A DNA stretch of 64,000 bases from Pegea sp. RAD2-039 (taxonomy: Eukaryota; Chordata; Thaliacea; Salpida; Salpidae), in assembly GCA_034620365.1 (NCBI GenBank), contig JAQGEQ010000192.1, forward strand, positions 372,001 to 436,000, given 5' to 3'. The notes under the pieces were generated by a model. That model was not told where the DNA came from. It searched no databases and saw only the letters and a list, made by a program, of their open reading frames with translations. Below, one piece after another: positions 33,751 to 46,200 of the stretch (position 1 is the stretch's first letter; the number at the start of each line of letters is the position of its first letter). A program made the position numbers and the translations under genes.

Positions 33751-36700
33751 TTTATATAAAATATCGATAGGTTTCTGTTCATAAGATAAATTTATTATAA
33801 AATATTCAAAAAAAATTAATTAAATTTGATATTATAAACACTATTTCCTAATTTTGTAACAACTAAAACTTTAAATGGATTGAACCACAGATAAATATAT
33901 AATAAATACTTAATTTGTCCTTAAAAAATTTATAGATTATAAAAAGTTGGTGATAGAAAAACAAATAAAAAGGAAAAAAATTCATAAATAATCAAACAAA
34001 ATTATAACTGATTTTTCGAAATTTTAGTAAATAAAAGAAACTTTTCAAAGTAATTAAAACAAATTGTATTTCATTATTTTTGAAAATATGAAAATACATT
34101 TATTCTTAAATATTAAAAATAGAGAATTAACTTTTACAAATGAATAAAAATAAACTTTGAATAATATTTAAAACTAATTTATAAATCTTTAAACAAAAAT
34201 TCTTTTTAGGAAAGTCTAACAAAATCATAAAACAATATTTTATAAAAAAATGACAAATAAACTTTTAAAACTATTATAAAAAGTATAAAATTTTTGAGAA
34301 AAAAAACTTGCTATCATTTATTCAGAATGATATAATTGGTAATATAAAATATATTTAAAATAATAAAACTTTAAAAACTATTAATATACAAGAGACTACA
34401 AACTTTTTTAATTTCACAAAAATAAATTTAAGAAGATTTTTAAAGTTAAATTATTTATTTAAATTCTTTAATAATAAATAAAATAAATTGATGTTCAAAC
34501 ACTAAGAGGTTAAAGTAAAATAAAAACAGAACCTTAGAGATATTCGAATAAAAAACAGATCAATATTCATACAATATAAAAAATTTTTTACTCTATATAA
34601 ATAAAGCAGAATTTCTAGGTTTAGTAGAAAAATGTAATAAATAAGATGACAGATAAATAGAAAAAAAGTAAAATATAATGCTTTAAATAGGAAAATTAAC
34701 TAAAATTTTAGAAGTATAAAGACATAACTTAATTGGAAAGAGCTAATAATTCTTATCATATGATAAAAGATGCCTATAACTAACAAATGTATAAATGTTG
34801 TATGCAAGACGACTATTATGGATGAATTACAAAAAGGAATTAAAAAAAAATCAACTCTAAAAGAAAATTAAATCTACGTATTACCTTAAAATAAATTTAT
34901 TTTAGAATCTAAAGCTGATTTCAAGAAGAAAAAAACTGTAAATTTTCATTTAAGTAGGTTAGATAAATTTTTAACTGGAAAAATCATAACGTAGATATAC
35001 TTTAGGTTTGCGATCTATAAAAAAGATATGAATTAGACCAAGCCTATTAATGTCTGTTACTGTAAAACCTGATTCTATTAATGATAAGTAACAATTAAAA
35101 CATTTCATTTCTATTAAAATTATTTAAAACAATTTTAACAAACTTTTTCTATTACTAAATTATTGATAACGAGTAAACAGTCAGTTATATCTAAACAACA
35201 AAACTTTAAGAACTTTCAAAATTGATTTATCATAAATTTATTGTTTTAAAAGGAAATGAAATAAAGCAAAAATTTTTTCAATCATTGACTGATTGAGTGT
35301 AAGGATAGATTGTTTGGATTTTATTCTATATATCAAGTTTCTGAAGATACTTTCTTGTTATCTGCGGTTATTCAGTGCTCAGGAATCAAACTAAAATATT
35401 TATTCAACTTTAATCTGTTTTCAAATCACAAAATCAGTAAAATTTTTCTTCAAATGATTTATTATTCGAATAGAAGTTGTTCTGACAACTTTCTTTAGTT
35501 TCATAATTTACGAGGTAGTTTTGATAAGCACTCGAAAAGCTACAAACAATTGCAAATTTGTTTGATCTAAAATTAATTGTTCAAATTTGTAACATAATAA
35601 GTAACTACTTAGCAACCTTTTGCTCTTCAAGGAGGTTTGTAATAAAGTCAGAAACTAGATCTAAAGCAACATAAAGTTAAAAAATGTTCAAATAAACTAA
35701 AAGTAGAAACAGACTAGTAAAAAGCTAACTGGTTTAAAATTTAATATAAAAATGAATTCAAAAAGAATTAGTATCATAAGAATCAGATGAGACAAAAGTT
35801 TAAAGATCAATTTTAGATCTAGCGCTTGCGGTTTCGGCTATAAATACCGAATAGCTTTTGATAAAAAATACGATATCTAAGAGCTCTGAAAAAATAAAGA
35901 AATTAAATAAAAATGTGACGAACTGTTTATTCCAAACAAAATCATTTTTATTGTAAGAAATCTATAAGTAGATTTTAAGCTAAACAACTGATTATAATGA
36001 TGAATAATAAGTTTCTTCCCGATAATGTTAAATGATATAACAAAAGTTGATGATGGTACGGTTGAAAGGAAACATTTCTAATTGGGAAAACTGGTTTGTT
36101 TTAGTTTTTATAAATTGTTAATTTTACTAGGAATGGTTTCATAGCCCAGAAAGAACTCAAGTCAACAAAAGTGAAAGTTACAAATAAATATCATTTCTGA
36201 TTCTTTTTTAATTCTTAACTGAATTATTAATCTTATTTGAGTTTGTAGATTGAATTATAAATGAAATTTTCAATACAAAAGCATATAATTTTAGTTCGTG
36301 ATAAATGTAATAAGACACGTTTAGATGATTGTCCTGTACATTGACCCAAAATGACCCAAGCTGCAGAATTGGTTACTATCAAATATTTGTTGTCAAATAT
36401 GAAGTTGATTTATTTGGATTACAAAATTAATTTGCTGAATTATGTCAATTTTGCTGATCTGTATTTGATGTAAGTTTTGACAAAAGTTTGATTTTGTTAT
36501 ATAGACTTCAAGTCCAATAATTAATTGCTTTCAAATATAATGAAAGTAATGTTTTATAAAACACAAAAAAAGTATAAAAAGTAAATAAAATTATCTTAAG
36601 ATAAAATCTTTTATTTTATAGTTTCAAGTTGTTTACTTTCGAATAATCTCGTTTGTTTCTATACTTGTTATAATATAGCTGTTATACTAATAAATTTAAT

Positions 36701-36899
36701 AACCTTTTTGTGCTTTTATTATATTGTTTTTAGAAATTTAGTAAATAAAAAGTTAGTTTATTTCATTTATGCCTAATTACTATTCACGAAAAATAATTAA
36801 AGTTTCAAATAACAAGCTGAATAATAAACAACAGATTTATTATTGTAGCTTCAAAACAATATTTCAAATTTTGTATTTATTTCATTTTTTAATAACTTT
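33751..36899. other. AT-rich intergenic, nothing recognised
   Basis: About 3.1 kb with no family-level coding signal. It should contain the NOP53 promoter. The one ORF over 60 codons (35310-35498, +) has no recognisable features. Confidence 0.55.
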
Positions 36900-37790
36900 T
36901 TGATTTTCAAACATTTTGTTCTCTGTAAGGGAACAGGGAGCAAGTCTAATGAGCCTAAAGTAAGATCATAGAAGATAAAAGAGTTTAGGTCACTTTATGT
37001 CGACCACTCTGGCAAATTACTCCAACAGGAGTGGAAACCACAGCAGATAGGTCACTGACCACAGCTTTCAGGGTCATTTTGATGTTTAAAAGGAAACCGT
37101 AGAATACAAGGTCATCATAAAATCTTCCTCTTGATCAAAGCTTTGTGATTTCAGGTATTAAAAAGAAGGAAGCAACAACGGTTGTTGATCTGATAATAAG
37201 AGGAGTAAGTAGAGACTTAGTACTGAGAGAGTTTGACAAATATAAGAAGCTAGTTGAAAGATATAGAAAGTGAAAAATAAGAAAGTTGGGTCTTCTAGTA
37301 GAGTGGAGAGGTTTCTGGGTGTCAAGAAGCTCTGATAACTAATAATAAATCACGAAGTCAGAACCGTTAACCTGTCAAGTAGTTCTGAAGTTTATTAGTA
37401 AGCAGGAACCTAGAACACCCGCGAAGTAGCTAATTGGATAAAGATGAAAGAAAGTTGGATCTTATAGTAGAGAGGAGAGGTTCCTGGGCGTCTGATAAAG
37501 ATGAGGATCAAGACTGGATGTCTTAGGGAGGTGGATTCATTGCTGCATCCGTAGAAGTCAATATCAGAGGAGATCGACAAGGAGGAAGAGGTGATGTGGA
37601 CCGATGTCCTGGGAAACCACCACTAACAATTCACTTGGGTACCAGGGCAACATTAGTAACAACATACGTGGGTCTTTCACGAGCGAAAAGAGGTTAAAAG
37701 GTCGATGAGGGAATTCTAAGCTCTCTTTCAAGTTATTACAAGATCTCTGGCTGCTATAATTCAGTAGATTCAACTTTTTTTGCTACTTAA
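36900..37790. repeat. GC-richer decayed repeat region
   Basis: Clearly less AT-rich than its surroundings. It contains an imperfect direct duplication of about 45 bp (37282-37326 and 37451-37495, sharing AGAAAGTTGG and GAGAGG). On the plus strand 37150-37270 a short open stretch reads KKEATTVVDLIIRGVSRDL, faintly like a decayed gag-type or other repetitive ORF. No family can be named; it is most likely old mobile-element debris. Confidence 0.4.
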
Positions 37791-38948
37791 TTCAGAAAAA
37801 TAAAAATTAATCTGACATTTAAACATTTAACAAAGTATTTACGAAACAGAAATTACGAATAAATATGTAACTTAGAAAAACAAAAAAGTTGTTTTACAAT
37901 TAACCATATCTACTTAATGACAAAAAAATCTAATATTTGTTTTTATGATAAACTAAGTAGTGATTACTTGCAGTTTGCATTACTATTAACATATTGATGT
38001 TTTAAGTAAACTTTTCAATAATCTTAATGTTTTTTTAAGGTTTTTTATTCGTTACTTTCGCTACGTCATAAGGTTTTCAACTTAAATGTTTGTCTTTGTT
38101 AGTTACTGTCAAAGTACTTGTAGCTGAATAGCCACTTCAATTCACTTTCAGTTGTGTACTACTTTTAGGGGATCAGATATCTACTTATGTTTGCTCAGAG
38201 TAAAAGACTTTGTCAAAATGTTTTTTTGAAACTTTTTTATTTTGTTAAAAAAATACAGTTTGAATGAATATTTGATTTGTAGAGATTTTTGTTCCTTGGT
38301 TATTAAATTACTTTTAGAATTAAAAATATTTAATTATAAATTTTGAGAGTGTAAAATTTTAGGTATTCTAATATTTTTAATTTTAAAAAAAGATATCAGA
38401 TAAATGATTAATGAAATCTTATAATTTATCATTCAGTAAAATTTCTTATTTACCAAAATGCGTTTCGACTAGAAACTGTTTTTAACGTTTGGTACATTAA
38501 TGTTTGTTTAAAGGACTTTACTTTTAATTAAATAATTTTTTCTAATTTTTATTTATAAAGTTCTTTTACAAAATGTTGCTTAAATAAATTTCATTTAAGT
38601 TTAACGAAAATAATCCAGAAAAATTTCTTAAATAATTTATTTAGTATATTTACAAAAACTGGGTGTGCTCTCAAAACATTTAACTTTACAATTTTTGCTA
38701 TGAGAGATTTAAAAAATTGTAAATAAAGCTGTTTAAATAAAACCATTTCATACTTGTACAAGATTATTATGATTATATTAAAGTTTATTTAATTTCTATC
38801 TTTAATAATAATTTATTATAATCTAATTTTATAATCTATTTATATCTTTTATATAAATAAGCCATTTTAGGTACAAAAAATCGAAATTATTTTAAATAAT
38901 ATTTGCAGATTTTAGTTGTGGAGTTAAATTTATTTTATAAAAGTAAAT
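37791..38948. other. AT-rich intergenic, nothing recognised
   Basis: No coding or RNA signal. It ends at the start of the CXorf65-like gene; acceptor-like TTTGCAG at about 38910 lies in its presumed leader. Confidence 0.55.
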
Positions 38949-40415
38949 ATGACTTTTGTGGTGGTGAATTATGGAGGTAATAAAATTACTGAATAAAATA
39001 TTTAAAGTTTTTAACTTTTGTATCATTTATTTTTGCAGAAAAACAGCAAAAATTATTCAATCCTTATTGCCAAACAAGATTTCTAATTGAAAATATTAAA
39101 GAACGTTGCAATTATCCTAAAGAAAGTAAAGTCTAGAAAAATTTTTTATCGTATCAAACATTTTGAACAAAACAACTTTTGTTAATATTTATTTTTCAAG
39201 TCCGTTATTTTTATATAAATCTTGTAACAAAACAATGAGGCTCATTTTTGATCTTTAAAACTGGAATAATAATGTAAATTTTGTATTTCAATTCTTTACA
39301 ACAATTGTGTTGTTGTCAAATTCATATTTTTTTCAGTTGAAGTCGAATTGAGCGATGAACAAGGAAATTTGAAACATATTTGTCATGCTGGAAATGTTTA
39401 TGCAAATTCATTGTTGAATGTTGAACGTGAAAATCTAATTCTTCTTCAAATTAAAAGAATTCAATCAAATAAGAGATGTTCTGATAAAAAAGATGTTTTT
39501 TCTAAAAATTCTGATAATATCATCTATACACCTCTACTGAAAAATGAAAAAATTATTACAACAAAATTTACAGGTAACTCAACTGTTCTAAAAACTAAAA
39601 AGTCACAGAATTTAAAGAAAGATATTGATTTAAATTTATTCAAGATTCTATTTGAAGACTTTTCTTGTTTCATGATTCTTTGATTTTATTAAATATTTTC
39701 TAAAATTGTCCCTGTGTTGTCAGAGTTTTTGTTTCTTTGTTAGTTTATCTTTAAATAGTGAATTAAAAATTAAAAGCTTAATGACGAATTGTTATTTTTT
39801 TATAAATTAGAATTTTTGTATAAAACATAAATTTGTTTTTTTAAACAACTAAAAACAAATCACCTGAAACATATCTTCGTTAATTTGGAGAAAAGATTTA
39901 GTTTCAAAATAATTGAAAGAAGTTTTCCAATTAAATTCAAACGATTTACGAAGAATTGTAACAAACAATATTTATATTATCTTTACTAATAACATATCTC
40001 AATCGACAAAAGTTAATTTACAAGTATATAATAAAACAGCTGATCTTATACAATAAGTCTTTTGTTCTTGAATTTATGTTTTGTAGCAGCTACATTTGAA
40101 ATGTTTATTAAATTACGGATTGTTTTTTGAAATTATTTTTTAAAGCTCGATATTCAAAAGTGTAAATTTTAAGATTTTATTTTTAGGATAATTAAAATGG
40201 GTTTTTTTGCAGCTCGATTATCAAGTAAAGATGATCTCCATGGAAACCGAAATGATATTCGGACACCACGAAAAGGAAAAGATAAAAAGAATCGCAGAAG
40301 TTTAGACCGAAGCGAATCTTCAAATGTTGTTCCTCATCCTAATACTCCAAACTCAAATCGTAAAAGAGCGAGTGGGAGTCGAGCGTCATCGAGATCAAAA
40401 TCTCGCGGAAAATAA
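38949..40415 (+). CDS. CXorf65/C22orf15-family small protein
   Basis: Four exons join in phase: 38949-38976, 39039-39125, 39337-39573 and 40213-40415, giving 184 residues (human CXorf65 is about the same length). The start MTFVVVNYGEKQQKLFNP resembles the family's beta-strand opening that ends in a conserved N-P/N-x-C, followed by a helix (FLIENIKERC) and then VELSDEQGNLKHI, matching the family's DLCDE-G-(hydrophobic) block. YTPLLKNE matches a conserved region, and the C terminus is Arg/Ser-rich. The fold suggests a ubiquitin-like N terminus, but the function is unknown. If the last intron is retained, the protein ends 37 residues into it. The 3' exon is the least certain because it has low complexity. 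Confidence 0.75.
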
Positions 40416-40620
40416 AGTTAAAAATTGTTATTAGTTCTTACAGAATATAAATTGATTGATGTACAAAATCTTTGATGAAACTGAATTCTTTCTTTCTTGT
40501 TTTAATATCGAATTATAAATATTTCTCGCAAATAAAAATTCAAAGAAATTAGAAAACAAAGAAAATATAACAGTGAATAATTACAGGAAATGTAAAAAAT
40601 ATAAAAAAGAATTATTTAGA
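40416..40620. other. Short AT-rich spacer
   Basis: 3' flank of the CXorf65-like gene, before retrotransposon copy B. Nothing recognised. Confidence 0.5.
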
Positions 40621-40624
40621 GGTA

Positions 40625-42260
40625 TAGCAATTGTAGCAATATTAAAATGATTCAATTTCTGCTTGAACAACACGAACGATTTCGACATGACAATGTCTGA
40701 TGGCAACTGGTTCCAAGTACTAACTGTTCATTTTGAGAAAAAAGTTGCTCAGACCGATGTACCAGGTGATATTGGTTTATGAAGGTGTATTGTGCCTGGG
40801 TTTGATGTAATACAAATTGACTAATAGAAAAGAAAGTATCGAATTGAAGGTCAATTTGATTGTAAAAAAAAAATAAGAATTAAGTCGTATTTAATCCGTC
40901 GAATTTCCAAAGTATCTAAATTGAAGAAGCTGAGGCGATGTTTATAACTATCATATTTAATATTAAGTTTCCTACATACTAATCTCGTAAATGTTGCCTG
41001 AACAGATTCGATTTTTTTGATATCACTAACTTGATATGGCATCCATGCACTGACATTGTATTCAAGAATTGGACGTACGTACAGTTTGAAAAGATTGATA
41101 AAAAAGCATGGGTTCTTAGAATTAAAGGTCTTTGTAATAAGGTAAACAAGGTTGATTGATTTTGCAAAGATTTTGGAAACATAATTGCGTCATTTAAAGT
41201 CAGATGATAGAGTAATGCCAAGGTCTAGAACCAAAGATATTTGTTGAATAATAAATCTATTGATGGAGTATTGGTTCAAGCAATTTACAGCTGGCTTACG
41301 GGAGAAAGTTATAAGTTCAGACTTTGTGGGCTGGATTCTGAGCTGTCAGTTCATAGACCAGTTTTCTACAGTGTGTAGTGCAGTTTGAAGGATTACAAGA
41401 TAATAGCTTAATATCATCTGCATACACAAACACACTGACATCATCTACTGCTACTAATCTTCTGATAAGGTCTTATTGTCTGGTGAGTGTTGTCATTATC
41501 TGTTATAAAAACACTATTAGTGATTGTTTAGCAATTCATCTTTATCCTCCTGTTCCATCACTAGTTAGTTGTTGTTATCGAGGTATTTGAGATCTCGCCT
41601 TAAACTAGTTTCTCCTTACTAACATCGAGTAAGCTTACAAAGGCATGACTTAGAATGGCTGAATTAGTATTATCGCTATCAAAGTTAAACGATTTTCCAA
41701 TAAATGCTAAGTTCGGGTTATTCCAATCAATTTTACCAAAATTAAAATCCTCCAAAATATATAACTCAGGACACACAACACTCTTCAGAACCTTCAATAA
41801 GGCCTTAATAGTAACCTTATCATTAGTTTTAGAGGGTGGTAGATAGGTACATATAAAACGAGAAAATTTGAACTTTGAGTAATGAAAATCAAAAGCGATA
41901 ATCTCAAACCCTGGACAGTTAATGAGATCTATCTGAATTCTAGAGATCTTGGGTGCAAGCGATGTTTTGTAGATTAAGCAAACACCACCGCCTCTATTAT
42001 ACAGTCTATCACAACGCAAAACACAAAAAAGATTACCGTCAACCAGAAAAGAATCAGGATAAAACGGTTTCAACCAAGTTTCAGTAATAAAAGCAAATGT
42101 GAAATCTTGGGAATGCAAAAGAGCTTTCAATTGAAAATTTTTGTTGATAATCGACCGTGCGTTGAAGAACATACCTAATGTGATAGAAGAATTGTCTTTT
42201 TGATGCTTGTGAGATTTGATGATGGGCTTCTGTGTAATGGTTAAGATGGTTTAAATGCAA
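40625..42260 (-). mobile_element. Non-LTR retrotransposon, internally deleted copy B
   Basis: From its 5' side (high coordinates): an apurinic-endonuclease domain at 42172-41600 (FNARSIINKNF, ITETWLKP, YNRGGGVCLIYK and LEDFNFGKIDW landmarks), then the pre-RT segment at about 41610-41480. It then jumps directly to the region coding the end of the RT domain (around the YADD box, about 41430), so the central RT is missing. The 3' part runs to about 40635, ending in the same block as copy C (CATTTTAATATTGCTACAAT on the minus strand). Compared with copy A it lacks roughly the stretch between 3.92 and 4.6 kb of that copy. Inactive. Confidence 0.88.
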
Positions 42261-43246
42261 AAAAGATTTGAAAAAAGAAGATGTGGGACTAGTAGTACCT
42301 CTCTAGTCAGTTGAAAAAAACTTTAGGTGATTTTCATTTTGTGAAATAAATTATATTTTAATAACTAATTCTAAAAGACAAAAATATTTTTAAACTAAAA
42401 TTTGTAAAAGTTAGAAACTATTTGTCGAAACTTTTAAACAGGATGTGAAATTTGTTGACTTTTTGAAATATTTCTCACAAATAATTCAGTTTCTTTTTTC
42501 CACAACCAAATAAATTATTTAAGTTCTTTTTAAATGCATATTGAACAATAAAATTCTTTTTATATATTATCAAAAAGAAATATTTTTACAAATAATTTAA
42601 TTTAAAAAGAAATTAATAAATTTTTCTTAATTGTTTAAAACGTTAAAAATTAAAAACTTTTTAAAATAATTTGCTTTTGTAAGTAGCTGACAATTAAAAA
42701 TAAATTTGAATTACATCCAAGTAATAAGCATTTTATTTGTACAAGATAAAGTGATGATGAAACCAAACCAAAGGAATGATTTTAAAGAACAATTTTCAGT
42801 AAAAAACCATTTTGGATTTATTTAAAATTACTCAGAGTTGAATAAAATCTAAATATCTGAAAAATTTGATTAAACGATTTTTTTACTTTTTTTATCTTCA
42901 GTAACTTTTTCGTAAATTCTTTAAAAATTAAAAAAAAAAATTAAAAAAGATTGAACTATTGAAAAATAGAAAATGAATCATTACAGAAATCAAGACAACA
43001 ACTGCAAGTTACAAAAAGCTTCTTTTTAAGATTCGAATTAAATTATGATATTTCAAGAATATAAAGAGATAAAGAAAAATTGATGTTTGAGAATTTGAAG
43101 CCACACATATAAGCATGCAAGATACATCTGATGAAGTCATCGCTGATAAATTTGTAGTTGATTAGATGACATTAGAAAGGAATTATTAACAATTTTGAAG
43201 TAATTTTTTGCAAAAGCTTTAATTACAGAAAGTAGAGAATTATATT
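42261..43246. other. AT-rich intergenic, nothing recognised
   Basis: Region between retrotransposon copy B and the APP stop codon. It presumably holds the APP 3' UTR. No conserved frame. Confidence 0.55.
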
Positions 43247-46200
43247 TTAAGCAGGTTGTTGCTTTTCAAAGAACTTATAAGTTGGATTTTCAAAACCGTT
43301 TTGTTGCATCTGAAGTAACTGTCTTTGTTCAGATGTAAATATCTGATCCAACTGAAAATTAGATGATTAATTGAAGAAGTTTAATAAAAGTTGGATACCT
43401 TGGCGCGATCCTTTTGTAAAAGAATAGATGCTCGACGTTTGACGTAACGAACGCGAGCTGATATAAGTACAATTAAAGCAACCATCACAAACATAGTAAC
43501 CCAAACAAGCCACCAGACAACGGCTGGTTTCGTTTCTTCAATACCATCAGAAACCTGAGTTTTTTTTTGAAAATATTTAGATTCAAATCTTATGAATAAT
43601 TGATTTGTTTTCAACTGAGTTTGAACTTTCTTACCCCAACTGGATTAAGTTGAGATCTTCTATCTTTTACAAGCATACTTTCCTGAAATTGAAAACTTTT
43701 AAATCAATGTTTTAACATTAATTAATTATTTACCTCATCACCTTCACTTTGTAGAAATTCTACAAATAATACAATTTTGTTGAAATATTTCAAAACCTGA
43801 GTAATCTACTAAACCATTATGTATCTACTAAACCATTATGTTTCTTCATCAGTATATCTTCTTTGTATGAAAGAGATGAAAGTTTAGTAGAACCAAAATT
43901 GTTGATCATTTCATCTAAAAAAAATAATTTGAACAAATTCAATCAAACGTAGGAAAGCGCGCCATCTAGTGACGGCGATAAATATTTGATGAATATTTTT
44001 TCGTTGCGTCAGATAAAAGTTTTAAAACATTTTTTTAAATAATTGAAAAAATATTTGTTATAAATCGATAATTATGATAAAAAAACGAATATTTTATATT
44101 CAGATAATATTTATTAAACTGAAATTTTACTGGAAAACTGATTTTAATAAAGATATAAACATACCGATTACATCTTGTATCTTGCTTCTTAGTTTGCTAG
44201 GAAGAAGTTCTTTTAACTTGAAATCAATTCGCTCCTAGAAGATTTCAAGAAGTTTGCATTTGATGATCAATTGATCATCATCTTACTCGTATCGTTTGTA
44301 GACGTTGTTGGAGTTTATTGATCTTTTGAGAGACGTCTTCAAAAGATGTCTCGATAAAAGAGTCTTCATCTTCCCATTCATTCTTGATCTTGTTGTAGTA
44401 AGAGATTACAAGATCATGATCTAGCTTCTCGCTTTCAAAATATCTTTTCAAAGATTTTAAAAGTTCTTCATCCTTTTTAATGATAAAAAAAATTTAAAAA
44501 TATTTAGTGACCACGTGACTGAAATATATGCAAATGAAGCAGTGATTCAAATTTTAATTCAATAAATTGATTTGACATGATTGTTAGTAACTAAATATTT
44601 AAGTCGAAAATTTTAAAAGGTTAATTTCATTTTCTACAAATGTTGTTTTTAGATATCAACTTTTTGAGGTGACAGCAAACAGATGTTATTTATAGGAAGA
44701 TACTATTGTCTGTCTGACAAATACATTTAAAAATATTATTTTGAAATTTCATTTATCAGCAGATTTCTAACAACTTACTTTATCTTGAGAGTTAGTAACT
44801 TGTTTCTGTAACTCATTCAAAGCTTTTGTTCGAATTTTTACAACTTTTGCATCTATTTGTATTTGGTATAAATCATCTAACTTTTTCATTCGTTTTTGGT
44901 AATCTTCGAACAACGCTTTTTTTTCTTCATTGAATTTCTGGAAACAATTTACAATAGAGAATGAACATTTATTTGATACTTTTAAAATTAAAATTTAGAG
45001 ATTAATAAGTTGAAAATACTTTAAAATTTCCATAAAATTTCAATCAATTTAAACTAACTTGAATAAGAAAATACTTTAAAATTTCCATAAAATTTCAATC
45101 AATAAACTAACTTTAATAAGTTTCTTTTGTTTTTCTTGTTTCAAACTCATTAGAAGACTTTCTTTCAGTTTCTTTCACTTCTTCTTCAAAAGATTTCTTC
45201 ATCTAAATCAAATTAATTAATAAAAATATACAAAATATTATTTGAAAAACATATTTGAAAGTGAAAAAAGTAAGGGTGTGGTTTTATAAACAATCAAGTT
45301 AAAGAAACTATAAAAAATTAATAATAAAAGTTGTAAAGATTTTACCACCTGTTTTAATATCTTCAACAACGAGTCCTTCTCTTTTTCACACTTTTCATTA
45401 AATAATCTTTGCTCCTCCACGAGAATACCTCTAGTTTGATCAATAAAACTTAATTCGGACATAATAGTTGTTTCTTCATCTGATGTTGTTGCTGAAATTC
45501 ATAAATTTTATAAACATCAAAAATTTATATTTGTTAATTATAAAAAGTTCTTTTAAAAATGTTTTGTTTAAAATCTATAAAGATGAAAATATTAGCTCAG
45601 TTGGAAGTATTTTAACTAGATGAAGAAATTTGAAAACTTAAAAGATAAAAATGAATAACTTTTGAGTTTCTAGAACTTAACGATTTAACTGAATGAATTA
45701 TTAATGAAGTCTAACCCTGTGTGGTGAATAAAACCTATTTGATCGATTTTAATTAGAGTAAAGGTGAACTTTTAAAACTTACTAGTAGTTGGTGATGCAG
45801 AGCATCTAGCTTCACAGTCTTCTTCACTATCAAAACTGTTTTCGTTTCCACCGCAGCCTCCATACACAAATGTCTTACATCTCCCTGCGTTTGAGTCATA
45901 ATACCATCTAGGAAAATAACCACGACAAACCCCAGTTTGTGGGGCAAGTTGGCAAATATCCACTTGGTTTGAATCAGTAGTAGCGACTTCTTCATTAGCT
46001 TTAACTGCAAACCATTTTGCTTAAACTCAACTAATTTGGTTTTTGAGTTTATTACCAGGTGAACTACACGATATTTCACATTCCTTCTGACTTAAAAACT
46101 GGTTTTTATTTCCACCGCAGCCACCATATTGAAAATATTTACATCTGTTGATGGTTGAGTTGAAATACCAACGATCAATCGTAGCTTTACAGTTGCCAGT

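Noticed and set aside
43352..43398. APP last intron beginning GTATCC, a possible U12 intron
   Set aside because: The donor continues AA instead of TT, there is no TCCTTAAC branch block, and it ends in an ordinary TTTTCAG.
43399..43554. Amyloid-beta-like segment before the APP membrane span
   Set aside because: The juxtamembrane and membrane residues show no specific similarity to amyloid-beta; only position and topology correspond.
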